Part shown: positions 49,202 through 58,642 of the stretch, piece by piece | Position numbering within the stretch: the stretch's first letter is position 1 | Layout: the number at the start of each line of letters is the position of its first letter | From: Planctomycetaceae bacterium | GTDB taxonomy: Bacteria; Planctomycetota; Phycisphaerae; UBA1845; UTPLA1 | NCBI GenBank assembly: GCA_006969385.1 | Contig: CP030884.1 | Coordinates: 4,644,249 to 4,708,248 of the forward strand | Reading direction: 5' to 3' | DNA: 64,000 nucleotides | Program-made: the position numbers and the translations under genes | Notes under the pieces: model-generated | Databases searched by the model: none | Told to the model about the DNA's origin: nothing | What the model saw: only the letters and a program-made list of their open reading frames with translations

Positions 49202-50116
49202 TTAGCACTCTTCTTTTACTGCAATTTCGAAATCTGCTGGCAACGGCTCCCGAAAAGCGAGCCAATCGCTATCGTCAAATGACGTATCCGACAACACAAC
49301 GATTGAGCCAACCATCGCGCAGGTCGTGTCACGATCACCCAAGCCGGAAACCGTAGTCCACATGGCGTCTTCAAAACTGTCGAGATGCCGCGCCGCACAC
49401 CAGATTGCAAACGGTACGGTATCGTCTGCCCGAACCATCGAGCCGTTGCCCAACGCGGCGACTGCTGTCGCTACATCAAAGTCAAGATCGAGTTCGGCGG
49501 CCATCTTGATGCCTTCACGGGTTGCGCCGCCGGGGGTGTGGCTTAGGCATGCGTCGAAAATCAACCCCTGCTGTTCAATCAGAGTAGCTTCACGATGAAT
49601 GAACGCAGTCGCCGCTGCCGTTGCCACTGCAATGGCGCCTGCTTGTCCGTCGGGATGTGCATGGGTTACGGCTGCGGATAATTGAGCCTGTCTGACAACT
49701 TCGTCGATATCGTCAGCAAAGAACGCACCCACGACACCTGCACGCATTGCCCCGCCGTTGCCGAGCGAACCTTCACCGTAGTGAACATCACCCGCAGCTT
49801 CGCGCCAATCGTCACCGTCAATCATTCTTCGCAAAACGCCGTGCGCTAACGGTCCGTATCCGCGACCTGGCTCCCGTTCATACTCTTCGGCAAAGCGCTT
49901 TGCCAGTGCGTCCTGATTGATGACCCCATGATCTGCAAGCACACGCACGATGCTGCATGCCATCGCCGTATCATCAGTCCATTCCCACGGCGGTGCTGGC
50001 CAACCGCGTCGCTCGATGATCATTTCGGCTGCGGGCGAGAAGAACTGTTGGCCAAAGGCATCACCAATCGAAAGACCGGTGAGCGATTTCATTGCACGAT
50101 GTAAACGAGATGACAT
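49202..50116 (-). CDS. ADP-ribosylglycohydrolase-family protein
   Basis: A 304-residue protein of the DraG/crystallin-J1 group, which removes ADP-ribose from proteins or other targets using two metals. Metal-binding motifs are WTDDTAMA (near residue 46), SLGNGGAMR (near 117), AVTHAHPDG (near 148) and GDRDTTCAMVGSI near the end. All the expected acidic residues seem present. It is cytoplasmic. The start is ATG 50116 or ATG 50092; neither has a strong ribosome site. No ADP-ribosyltransferase gene is adjacent. The gene is next to the MoxR cluster but faces the same way only by position. Confidence 0.92.
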   Translation of the reverse strand: MSSRLHRAMKSLTGLSIGDAFGQQFFSPAAEMIIERRGWPAPPWEWTDDTAMACSIVRVLADHGVINQDALAKRFAEEYEREPGRGYGPLAHGVLRRMIDGDDWREAAGDVHYGEGSLGNGGAMRAGVVGAFFADDIDEVVRQAQLSAAVTHAHPDGQAGAIAVATAAATAFIHREATLIEQQGLIFDACLSHTPGGATREGIKMAAELDLDFDVATAVAALGNGSMVRADDTVPFAIWCAARHLDSFEDAMWTTVSGLGDRDTTCAMVGSIVVLSDTSFDDSDWLAFREPLPADFEIAVKEEC

Positions 50117-50147
50117 TCAAGAATGACCCTTTGAATTTTGAAACCTC

Positions 50148-51167
50148 TTACGCCGCCATCTCCGCCTTTTGCGGCACCTTGTCGACGATATCTTCCAAGA
50201 CAGTGTCGGGCTCGATGCCCTCGGCTTGCGCTTCAAAATTCAGCAGCACGCGATGGCGCATGGCCGGTAGAAAGACCTTGGCCATATCGCCAAAGCTCAC
50301 GTTGTAACGACCGTCGAGCAGCGCTTCGACCTTGGCGGCAAGAACCAACGTTTGCGCGCCGCGCGGCGAACTTCCCCAACGCACGTAACGGTTGGTTTGA
50401 TCCGTCGCGAACTCGCCCTGCGGATGCGTCGCCAACACGAGGCGAATGGCATAATCCTGCACGTGCGGGGCGACGACGACGCGCCGCACCAAGCGCTGCG
50501 CCCCCACGATTTCTTCGCCCGACATCACCGGCTTGATCTCGGCCTTGTGACCCGTCGTCGTACGTTCGACGATCGTGTTTAATTCCTTGCGATTGGAATA
50601 ATTCACGACCAACTTAAAGAAGAAACGGTCGAGCTGAGCTTCGGGTAGCGGGTAGGTACCCTCCTGTTCGATCGGGTTTTGCGTCGCCATCACGAAGAAC
50701 GGCGCTTCGAGTTCGTAGCGCTGACCGCCCGCCGTCACCGTCTTTTCCTGCATGGCTTCGAGCAGCGCCGATTGCGTCTTGGGCGTCGCGCGGTTGATTT
50801 CGTCGGCCAAACACAACTGCGTAAACAACGGACCCTTCTGAAACTCAAAGCGGCGGCGACCCGTATCCGGATCTTCGACGATGATGTTGGTACCCAAAAT
50901 GTCCGCCGGCATCAGGTCGGGCGTAAACTGCACGCGCGAGAACTTCAAACTCAGCGCTTCCGACATGGTGCGAATCAGGTACGTCTTTCCCAATCCCGGC
51001 ACACCTTCGAGCAGCGCATGTCCGCCGGTGAACAAACACGTTAACACGCCGCGCACGATCGAATCGTGACCGACAATCGCCTTGCCGATTTCCGCCTGTA
51101 CGCCCCTAAACTTCGCCCGAAACTCGTCGGTCGCCTTCTGAATGGCGGGATCGATTTGGTCGGTCAT
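50148..51167 (-). CDS. MoxR-family AAA+ ATPase
   Basis: A 339-residue ATPase. Walker A is EGVPGLGKTYLIRT, Walker B LCLADEINRATPKTQSALLEAM, and sensor FVMATQNPIEQEGTYPLPEAQLDRFFF (in pieces MATQNPIEQEGTY and LPEAQLDRF), with the C-terminal lid after. MoxR proteins usually work with VWA-domain partners as chaperones for metal or complex assembly. A large VWA-containing membrane protein lies immediately upstream on the same strand (51365-54463), 198 bases away across a palindromic repeat. The ATG at 51167 has GGAG 9 bases upstream. Confidence 0.95.
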   Translation of the reverse strand: MTDQIDPAIQKATDEFRAKFRGVQAEIGKAIVGHDSIVRGVLTCLFTGGHALLEGVPGLGKTYLIRTMSEALSLKFSRVQFTPDLMPADILGTNIIVEDPDTGRRRFEFQKGPLFTQLCLADEINRATPKTQSALLEAMQEKTVTAGGQRYELEAPFFVMATQNPIEQEGTYPLPEAQLDRFFFKLVVNYSNRKELNTIVERTTTGHKAEIKPVMSGEEIVGAQRLVRRVVVAPHVQDYAIRLVLATHPQGEFATDQTNRYVRWGSSPRGAQTLVLAAKVEALLDGRYNVSFGDMAKVFLPAMRHRVLLNFEAQAEGIEPDTVLEDIVDKVPQKAEMAA

Positions 51168-51284
51168 GTTTGTCTGCTCCAATCAGTCCATCAGCCGCAC
51201 TGCGGCGATCATAATTTCGTTTCAACGTATTCGTCGTTCGAGTGTTTCGACGACGAGTCTCATTCGACTATGGCTATCTCGTTT

Positions 51285-51351
51285 GGGGTAGCATCGGCGT
51301 CTCAGCTTTGAGACATAAAGCATACGCACCGTCGGGACGGCGCTGCTCCCC
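51285..51351. repeat. Palindromic repeat family C, copy 3 (diverged)
   Basis: GGGGTAGCATCGGCGTCTC at the left and GTCGGGACGGCGCTGCTCCC at the right match the arms of 5296-5360 and 18995-19059, but the centre reads agctttgagacataaag. It lies in the gap between the MoxR gene and the upstream VWA gene. Confidence 0.75.
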
Positions 51352-51364
51352 ATAGTCCAAGACA

Positions 51365-54300
51365 TTACTCGTCCTTGTTACCGTCGGTTTCTTCGCGCGC
51401 ACGACGCTTCGATTTCAACAATCGCGCCGTCGTGGATTCCTGTGGGCCGTCGTCCGCTTCTTTCTTCTTCGGTGGCGGTGCTTTGGGTTTGTCGGCGGCC
51501 TGATCCGCGCCCATCGCGCTAGCCAAATCACCCGTGGGTTTGCTGACATTGCCCGCATCGAACTTCGTCTTAGCGCTAGGCGGCGGTGCGGGCACGGCGC
51601 CTCGGCTCGGCCCCGCTGCGGGTTTGCCGACCGGTCCGGCTTGGGTCGTACGATCCTGTCGCACGCGATCGCGTGCCCCGCGCAGATCGCGCAATGTTTC
51701 AACCGATCGTTCGCCTCGACCGCGACCTCCCGCCAATGATGCCAGGCGCGCCCGCGCTCTCAACAACCACTGTAACGGGTCCAAAGCGATGCGCCGCACG
51801 GCCACGTCCAGCAGGAAAGTGAAGATCGCCAGCTTAAGAAGGAAATCCCAAATCGGCTCGCGCGAAATGGTCGGCGGCAGGTTGTGCTGAAAGATCGCGG
51901 CTTTGCCCACCTCGTCCATGCTGAGCACGCGCCCGCCGGAGACATCGGCCACTTCGCGCAACAATGCTTCGTTCGATGTAAGATCGCGAAACTCCGGCGA
52001 GTACGCCATCGTCACACCCGTGCGAATCTGCACCGGTTTTTCATTCGGGCCGCCGCTGGCACCCGCCGTGATCAGCCACGTGCCTTTTTGATCCGCCTTG
52101 AAAACCGCTTCGTATTGCCCCGGGCCGATCTGCGTGACGCGCACCGGCTTGGCTTCACCGTTGGGGGCGATCACGCGTCCGTCGAATTGCAAGAAGTCGC
52201 CAAAGCCCGAGCCGCCATCTTCACCGGCCACGACTTTGCCGGCCGAGTCCTCCATGCTTTCGATGATCATGCGCACGTTATCGCCTTCGACTACCGTGCG
52301 GACGTCAAAGTTTGCGGCCGTGCCCTGCTTCATGCACCAACGCACCGACTGTGCCCACAGCTTGCTGTAGCTGGGCCACTCGGTCCAATCCTGCCCCCAG
52401 TGTTCCCACCAGCCGCTGGTAAATGCGACCGCGCGACCGGTTTCGCACTGCCAATGTGCCAAGAGCGGATCGCCCTTGTTGGTACGCAGCGGAATTTCAA
52501 CGCCCATCGCCTTACGCGGCGTCGTGACCACGTAACCCCGCAATTGCGGAAACGGCCCGCCGATGCCCGTTAAGACATCCGATTGAAAGTTGAGCTGCGG
52601 CACGAAAGGCTCTTCGCGCAACAACGGTCGCCGCACGATGCGCGCTTCTTTGATGAAAATCTTGGGCAGTTGCTTTTCGTCGCCGGGTTTGCTTAACGAA
52701 TAATACTTTCCACCCGTTTGGTTGGCGATTTTCTTTAGCGTGCCGATTTCCATCGAACCGTGTGGAAAGATCGAGATCGTCGAGCACGTTATCTTCGCCC
52801 CGCGCATGCGGTTGATCAGCCCCGCCGTCGGTGCCGACGGATCGCCATCGGAAATGATGATCATGTGGCGCACCGACGCGTTGGTGGCCATCAGCGCCTT
52901 ATAGGCCATGTTCATCGGCGTTTGGAAGTCGAACATATCCGCGTTTTGCATGTTGCGGATTTTGCGAATGATGCCGTCCTTGTCGGATGCCTGCTGCATC
53001 TTGACTTCCCAATGGAAGCCATTGAAGCCCCAGCCGACCACGCCGAAATAATCCAAGCGGCTGAGCGTCTTCAGCGCCGCCACCGCCGTCTCGACGCCCC
53101 ATTTGTTGCCGTTGGGCATTTCGCACGAGTGCATCACGATGGCCAGCGCGCCGCGCGGGATTTGTCGCACCGAGTCGACATCGAATCGAATCGGCATCAC
53201 CTCTTCGACCGGCGAACCCTGCCAACCGCCGGCACCGAAGCCCTGATCGCCGCCCGTCATCACCAAGCCGCCACCCAAGTCGCGCACGTACGTCGCAAGC
53301 GAGCGTTGCTCGTCGGCGCTGAAGTTTTCGGCGGCAATGTTGGACAAGATAACGGCGGAATAATCCTGTAGCGCTGCGGTCGAAATCGTGACGCTTTCCT
53401 TGGCCTTCCAAACCACGCGAATCTTTTCGCGTTTCAGCGCTTCGACCAGATAGGAATCCTCCCTCTCAGCATCGGCCTGCCCCAAAAATAACACCGTCGG
53501 GGGCCCTTCGACGTTGGTGAAGCCGCGCACCACATTGTTTTCACCGATTACATCCGCCTTCGGATCGTCGGGAATGAACTCCGCGCGGAACTCATGCGAG
53601 CGCGCTTCGATAATCGGCAGCGTCAGCAGAAACGGGTTGCGCCCGGGATTGAGTTGCACGCGTTGACCGAAACGCTCGTTATCGGGAACGAGATCGATCA
53701 ACTCTTCCTGTCGATCACCGATGCGACGGTAGATGCGAATCTCCCCCGTCGTCGCACGGTCGGAACGCAAAATCGGTCGTAGCGTGATTTGTTCGTGCTT
53801 GTTCGCGTAAGGCGGCACCTTCATCTGTTCGAACACAACTTCATCGCCATGTTGAATCGGCAACGGTACGACGTCGATCGGCAACTTGTTGGTCTTGGCC
53901 GACCGCGCCTCGGTCACGGCATCGCCCACGTTCTGATTGCCGTCGGAAATGATCACCATGCGGTTGTTCATATCCGGCGGCATGCACGCGATGGCCATGC
54001 GAATGGCTTGCGATATGTTGGTTTGATCGGGTCGCTGTCCGTCGGGAAACGGCGGATCGCGATGGATGCCGGTGCCCGACGCGCCTTTGTTGCTTGGCAG
54101 TTGCTCGATGTTGGTGCGACCGTCAAACGTGAGCAGCGTCGCCTTATCGTTTTCCTTCATCGAGCGCGACGACTCGACAATGAAGTTCTCCGTCTCGCGC
54201 CGCAAGTCGAGGGGAACGGACTTGGAGAAATCCGCCAAATACATCACGTTGAGATCGTCGTTCTTCAGAATTTTATGCGTACCGGCCAACGCCAAAACGA

Positions 54301-54463
54301 GCAACGCCAACACGCTGAAACGCATAAACGCCGCCAGCTTGCCACGCACCGGCCCCAGACCCGGCAGCGAGCGACGTGCCATTAACCACATCAGCACGGC
54401 CAGCCCCAGGATTAGCAACGCCCACGGGCGATCGAATCGACTTAGCGTGAAAAGCTCACTCAT
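51365..54463 (-). CDS. Large membrane VWA/GATase-like protein
   Basis: A 1032-residue protein. Two N-terminal membrane helices (WALLILGLAVLMWLMA and FSVLALLVLALAGTH) precede a degenerate VWA domain (DFSKSVP in place of DxSxS, MVIISDGNQNVGDA). A class-I glutamine-amidotransferase-like region follows (PPTVLFLGQADAERED, YVRDLGGGLVMTGGDQGFGAGGW, read in parts), then a second VWA-like part (HMIIISDGDPSAPTAG). A further membrane helix is near residue 875 (WDFLLKLAIFTFLLDVAV), and the tail is Pro/Lys-rich. The family is common in planctomycetes and linked to MoxR; function is unknown. No catalytic Cys/His pair is evident in the GATase-like part. Confidence 0.88.
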   Translation of the reverse strand: MSELFTLSRFDRPWALLILGLAVLMWLMARRSLPGLGPVRGKLAAFMRFSVLALLVLALAGTHKILKNDDLNVMYLADFSKSVPLDLRRETENFIVESSRSMKENDKATLLTFDGRTNIEQLPSNKGASGTGIHRDPPFPDGQRPDQTNISQAIRMAIACMPPDMNNRMVIISDGNQNVGDAVTEARSAKTNKLPIDVVPLPIQHGDEVVFEQMKVPPYANKHEQITLRPILRSDRATTGEIRIYRRIGDRQEELIDLVPDNERFGQRVQLNPGRNPFLLTLPIIEARSHEFRAEFIPDDPKADVIGENNVVRGFTNVEGPPTVLFLGQADAEREDSYLVEALKREKIRVVWKAKESVTISTAALQDYSAVILSNIAAENFSADEQRSLATYVRDLGGGLVMTGGDQGFGAGGWQGSPVEEVMPIRFDVDSVRQIPRGALAIVMHSCEMPNGNKWGVETAVAALKTLSRLDYFGVVGWGFNGFHWEVKMQQASDKDGIIRKIRNMQNADMFDFQTPMNMAYKALMATNASVRHMIIISDGDPSAPTAGLINRMRGAKITCSTISIFPHGSMEIGTLKKIANQTGGKYYSLSKPGDEKQLPKIFIKEARIVRRPLLREEPFVPQLNFQSDVLTGIGGPFPQLRGYVVTTPRKAMGVEIPLRTNKGDPLLAHWQCETGRAVAFTSGWWEHWGQDWTEWPSYSKLWAQSVRWCMKQGTAANFDVRTVVEGDNVRMIIESMEDSAGKVVAGEDGGSGFGDFLQFDGRVIAPNGEAKPVRVTQIGPGQYEAVFKADQKGTWLITAGASGGPNEKPVQIRTGVTMAYSPEFRDLTSNEALLREVADVSGGRVLSMDEVGKAAIFQHNLPPTISREPIWDFLLKLAIFTFLLDVAVRRIALDPLQWLLRARARLASLAGGRGRGERSVETLRDLRGARDRVRQDRTTQAGPVGKPAAGPSRGAVPAPPPSAKTKFDAGNVSKPTGDLASAMGADQAADKPKAPPPKKKEADDGPQESTTARLLKSKRRAREETDGNKDE

Positions 54464-54479
54464 CCGGTTACCCTTTGGA

Positions 54480-55421
54480 CTACCAGTCTATCACCTGCAC
54501 GCGATTATTCCACGAATCCAGACAATACACGCGCGAGCCATCGCCCGCACCCACGGCCCACGGCTGGCGGATTTGCGTCTCGGCGCGCCCGGCAAGGCCC
54601 CAAATACCGTCGACCTTGCCCGATTTTTGAAGCCGCACGATGCGATTGTTGCCGCGATCCGAGACCAAAAGCCGACCCGCATCGTCTTCATCAAGGCCAA
54701 ATGGATAGGAAAAACCCGACTTCTCATCGGCAGGCCATTCGATATCAAGCGCACCCAGAAATTTGCCGCTGGTATCGAAGCGACAAATCCGATGCCCACA
54801 AGAATCCGTCGCCCAAATGATATCATCGTCATCGATCAACAACGTTTGCGGTCGATTCATCCAACCCGCACCTGCCTTATCGTCGGCGAATGACATCACG
54901 TATTCAAACTCGGGCGTGAATTTGCTGACGCGATCGTTGCCGCCGTATTCCGAGACGTAAATGAAGCCTGCGCTGTCGATGGCCACCGACGTTGGAAAAA
55001 TAAACTGGCCCGGACCGTGACCGCGCTCGCCGAAGCTGAACAACTCGTTACCGTCGCGGTCGAATCCGATCACGCGCGCGTAATGCGTATCGGGCACCCA
55101 GATTTGGTTTTGTTGGTCGATAAAGATGCCCGTCGGCTTGCCGTTCTTTACTTCGGGCATGTGCCAGGTGAGTTCGTGCTTGCCGTCGGGGCTAAAGCGC
55201 TGGACGCGCGCCGTCTTATCGATCACGAACACGCATCCGTCGACCGGCGAAACGGCCAACGCACGCGGATACTCAAATTGCCCGTTACCGCGACCGATAC
55301 CGCCGAAGTTAAAGCGATGCTCGGCGGCGCGCGTCATGCCCGGCAGGCTGCCGCTGTAATAGGCAACGGCCCCGCCGGTGGCGAGCAGCAAGACTGCAAA
55401 TATGATGCGTTCGAGTTTCAT
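54480..55421 (-). CDS. NHL-repeat beta-propeller protein
   Basis: A 313-residue protein. An N-terminal helix (IIFAVLLLATGGAVAYYSGS) anchors or exports it. The rest is about six NHL repeats: FEYPRALAVSPVDGCVFVIDKTARVQRF, FIFPTSVAIDSAGFIYVSEYGGNDRVSKF and QPWAVGAGDGSRVYCLDSWNNRVQV show the pattern (each only partly quoted in these words: PRALAV, PTSVAID, PWAVGAG). Such propellers bind ligands or proteins. It lies 16 bases upstream of the large VWA gene on the same strand, suggesting they are made together and that it faces the periplasm. Enzymatic activity is not expected. Confidence 0.88.
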   Translation of the reverse strand: MKLERIIFAVLLLATGGAVAYYSGSLPGMTRAAEHRFNFGGIGRGNGQFEYPRALAVSPVDGCVFVIDKTARVQRFSPDGKHELTWHMPEVKNGKPTGIFIDQQNQIWVPDTHYARVIGFDRDGNELFSFGERGHGPGQFIFPTSVAIDSAGFIYVSEYGGNDRVSKFTPEFEYVMSFADDKAGAGWMNRPQTLLIDDDDIIWATDSCGHRICRFDTSGKFLGALDIEWPADEKSGFSYPFGLDEDDAGRLLVSDRGNNRIVRLQKSGKVDGIWGLAGRAETQIRQPWAVGAGDGSRVYCLDSWNNRVQVIDW

Positions 55422-55462
55422 TCAATCCTTCAGCTACTAAGTCCATCGGCGACAGAATCGTT

Positions 55463-55511
55463 GTGGCACCGCCGTCTCGGCGGGCGAAAACAGGCGAGAC
55501 ACCTGTGCCAC
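55463..55511. repeat. Palindromic repeat related to family C
   Basis: GTGGCACCGCCGTCTCGGCG at the left and CAGGCGAGACACCTGTGCCAC-type sequence at the right form an imperfect hairpin with GTGGCAC/GTGCCAC ends. The GCCGTCTCGGCGG arm resembles family C arms. It is in the 278-base gap between the NHL and permease genes, which otherwise shows a CCGGCTAATAGCCGG hairpin near 55607. Confidence 0.6.
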
Positions 55512-55699
55512 AGTGAAAAAAATCTTATTGCGTGTCCACATAGATTGAAGACAAGGTGCTTCTTCGCCATTGCCGTATCGATCGCTTCTATGTCTTCTGT
55601 GGCACCGGCTAATAGCCGGTGGACCTCAACGACCACATACATGCAGCAGTCAATCGCCCTGTGTCTAGAACGACGATCACGATCGTTCGATTCAAAACG

Positions 55700-57421
55700 T
55701 CATCTCACCACCGTATGGTACCGGCTTCGCAGCATCGAGACGACCATCCAGCCGCCCATCACCAGTAACGCGGGCAGGTACAAAATCAGCGTGAGCGCCA
55801 GCGTTTGACCGTGGCGCTCGTAGTGCATGAGTTGATCGACGTAGGCGGCCAAACTTCCGTGCCCCCAGCGTGCGGGCGCAGTCAGCAGGCTCGTCGGCGC
55901 TTCGACGAGCGACAGCGCCGCCGCGAAGGCCGCGCCCGCCGCCATCGGTCGCCACACGAATGGCCAACACCCCACGATCCAGGCTTTCAACTCGCTCGCG
56001 CCATCGACGCGGGCCGTCTGAACCAACTCGATCGGTGCCGATCGCGCCGCCAACATGGCGGCCGTCAACGGAATAAACCCAAAGCGCACCAACATCGCGG
56101 CAATCCACGCTGCCGGCGTGTCGTCGTACACGTTCCAGCCGCTGGGGTCGCCCCACGGTCCGCCACCGAAAACCTGCGTAATGCCCGTGGCGATGATCGA
56201 ACTCGGCAAGGCGGCGCAAAGGAAACACGCCGCGGCGACTGCAAACGTCGTCCAGTGTTTTAACTTTAGCGTGCGGTGTTGTGTTTGGTAGTCAACGCTG
56301 CCCGCCGCGCCGCGCGCGAAAGCAAGCGCCAGTGCAAAAGACAAAAACGCAACACAACCTGCAACAATCGCCGAGGATTCGATCGGGCCCGCCGCCGTTT
56401 TCCACACGCTTGCAAAGGCCGACGCCGGACTATAGCGCTGGTCGTTTAGCAACAATTGAACAAACACGACCAACGGCCCGACGACGAGGCCGATCGACAA
56501 CAGGATCGCTACCACGTTCATCGCGCGACGGCGCCCGTTCGACATACCGGCATGCGCCGCACCGACGCCGTCGGCCTCGACGTACGACCCATCAAAACGA
56601 TGCCGTCCCCATGCCCGCCAAGCTGCCATGCCGACGAGGACCACCTGCATCGCCAACATCGGCCAACTATGCCGCAGCAAATATCCCATCGCATTCGGAC
56701 GCATGCCGTCGATTAAGTCGCCGCGCGCCAACGATGCCTGCGCCATCATCTCGGGTGCCCATAGCGTTTCTTGCGGAACGAACAACGGCGCGATCGTGGC
56801 CTCGGTCGTCGCCAACACAAACGTCACCAACGTTGCCGACAGCAATGGCCCGCGTATCACAAGCCACCAACCGTAGCGCCAAGCGCGCAGGCCCTTCGCA
56901 TCTTGCAACGCTACGTTGAATAGTGCGTTGCCATTGCGTCGCAGCGCCGCGACCAGCAGCAAAAACGGCACGGGCCATAACCAGCCGGCCATCACGACGG
57001 CGGCTGAAAGTCGCCTCAACAACGGCGCACCGTTGCGGATGAGCCGATCGAGTCCGCCGAGCAACGGAAACGCATCCGACCCCGCTAAAAGCGCGGCGTA
57101 ACCGTACACACTCGGCATGGTCAATATGGCAAATATCGCTGCGCCGATCATGAACCGACGAGCAGTTCGAGATTGAGAGAGCGAGTAAACCGCCGCGAGC
57201 CAGCCTCCAATGATGACGGCAATCATCGTCGCAAAGACGGCCGTTTGTGCGCTGTTGATGAGTGCGTTGCGGTGAGACCACGCGTCGGAGAAAGCAGCGG
57301 CGGGATTGGGGGACAGCACGAGCCCAAACAGTAGCGCGGCGGCCAATACGCCGAACGAAAGCAACAACGCGAGGCGCCCTAGCGCCTGCAACAGTGCCAC
57401 ACTCAAGGCCGCAACATTCAT
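55700..57421 (-). CDS. ABC transporter permease, iron(III)-type (fused two-domain)
   Basis: A 573-residue protein with about twelve membrane helices, that is, two permease domains in one chain, as in FbpB/thiamine-type permeases. The second half has the EAA-like loop LVQTARVDGASELKAWIVG that contacts the ATPase. Typical helices are LALLLSFGVLAAALLFGLVL and LALTLILYLPALLVMGGWMVV. Its ATG overlaps the stop of the binding-protein gene by four bases (ATGA), so the two are coupled. No ABC ATPase gene follows, so the ATPase is presumably elsewhere. Substrate (iron or another anion/cation) is inferred from the partner. Confidence 0.92.
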   Translation of the reverse strand: MNVAALSVALLQALGRLALLLSFGVLAAALLFGLVLSPNPAAAFSDAWSHRNALINSAQTAVFATMIAVIIGGWLAAVYSLSQSRTARRFMIGAAIFAILTMPSVYGYAALLAGSDAFPLLGGLDRLIRNGAPLLRRLSAAVVMAGWLWPVPFLLLVAALRRNGNALFNVALQDAKGLRAWRYGWWLVIRGPLLSATLVTFVLATTEATIAPLFVPQETLWAPEMMAQASLARGDLIDGMRPNAMGYLLRHSWPMLAMQVVLVGMAAWRAWGRHRFDGSYVEADGVGAAHAGMSNGRRRAMNVVAILLSIGLVVGPLVVFVQLLLNDQRYSPASAFASVWKTAAGPIESSAIVAGCVAFLSFALALAFARGAAGSVDYQTQHRTLKLKHWTTFAVAAACFLCAALPSSIIATGITQVFGGGPWGDPSGWNVYDDTPAAWIAAMLVRFGFIPLTAAMLAARSAPIELVQTARVDGASELKAWIVGCWPFVWRPMAAGAAFAAALSLVEAPTSLLTAPARWGHGSLAAYVDQLMHYERHGQTLALTLILYLPALLVMGGWMVVSMLRSRYHTVVR

Positions 57422-58515
57422 TCGAATACGGCGACCTCATCGATAATACGTCGGGCATCGCTCAACCGGCGCGCGGCGGCGACGTAATTCACATCCGCTG
57501 CGGACGGCGCATCGATGCCGAGTGGCTTACGCAGTGATTCGCGCACCGGAATGTTACGCGATTCGCTTTCGTACAGGGCCTTTTCCGTTGCCGCCGAACA
57601 GATCAAATCGATCAGCTTCTTCGCGCCATCCGGGTTTCGTGCGCCTTTTACGAGAGCCACCGAACAAGGTATCCACAGTGGTGCGTTCAATCGGTCGATG
57701 GAATCGCCTTCGGTTTCGCCGCTTAGTTCCCTCGGCAATGTCAACGTTGGGTACACCATCTCGATGGCATCACCGCGCGCCTGGCCGACGACCACGTCAT
57801 CGGTATCCGTCGCACCCCAATCGGCCACGCCGCGCCGTACCAGAATCACCGCATGGCTATTGCCGGTGGCCCGTTTCACGCCATTGGCTTTGAGCTGCTG
57901 TAGGTAGCTGCGAAAGTTATCTTCACCCCATTCCGCCAGCAGCGTCGCCATATGACCGCGCGTGGTGCCGAAACGCGGATCGGCGAACACGCATCGATCT
58001 TTGTAACGGGCGTCGGTTAAGTCCCACCAACTGCTCGGCCGTTCGACTTTGTTTTGATCGTTGCGGCGAAAAGCAAGCACGCGAGCGCGCAAACCGAAGG
58101 CCGTCCAAAGGCCATCCTGTGCCTTAAACGTTGGGGGGATATCCGACGCCGTCGTGGGTTCGTAGGCTGCAAAGATGCCTTCCTGCGCCAATTCGATCGT
58201 GCCGAAGATTTCGCTGGACCACCATACATCGGAGCGCGGTCGATCCTTCTCGGTGCGCAGACGATTGACCAACCCCGTCGTCTTGCTGGCTTCCGTGTCG
58301 AAGACGGGCTTAACTTCCAACCCCGATTGCTCGGCAAACTTGTTCAAAAGGGGCTCGGCAAATGCGCGATCGACGGATACATAAACGACGACGGGTTGCG
58401 CCTCGTAGGCCGTATCAGATGGTGCTTTATGGTCACACCCCATCACCCATAACATGCAACACGCGAGCAACGACGCGGCGGTATTAAGGGGAATCATTCT
58501 TTGAAACGTTTGCAT
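57418..58515 (-). CDS. ABC transporter substrate-binding lipoprotein, FbpA-like
   Basis: A 365-residue lipoprotein; the signal AASLLACCMLWVMGC ends in a lipobox. The mature part starts VVVYVSVDRAFAEPLLNKFAEQSGLEVKPVFDTEASK, seen as VVVYVSVDRAFAEPLL, the pattern of extracellular family 1 proteins for ferric iron or thiamine. Also RPRSDVWWSSEIFGTIELAQEG and LWIPCSVALVKGARNPDGAKKLID. The ligand is not certain. The ATG at 58515 gives a proper signal; the ATG at 58497 or further starts upstream are possible. It is followed by the fused permease with overlapping codons. Confidence 0.92.
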   Translation of the reverse strand: MQTFQRMIPLNTAASLLACCMLWVMGCDHKAPSDTAYEAQPVVVYVSVDRAFAEPLLNKFAEQSGLEVKPVFDTEASKTTGLVNRLRTEKDRPRSDVWWSSEIFGTIELAQEGIFAAYEPTTASDIPPTFKAQDGLWTAFGLRARVLAFRRNDQNKVERPSSWWDLTDARYKDRCVFADPRFGTTRGHMATLLAEWGEDNFRSYLQQLKANGVKRATGNSHAVILVRRGVADWGATDTDDVVVGQARGDAIEMVYPTLTLPRELSGETEGDSIDRLNAPLWIPCSVALVKGARNPDGAKKLIDLICSAATEKALYESESRNIPVRESLRKPLGIDAPSAADVNYVAAARRLSDARRIIDEVAVFE

Positions 58516-58642
58516 GAAACAAGGGGATGATCGTTGGTTAGGGAGGATGCGCAACTTATCCCCGCGGCCATAGGGATTGCTTAACACGCACGCAACGCAA
58601 GTATGCAAACCAACACTCGGCCGTCAGTTCGCGCGACGCAAT

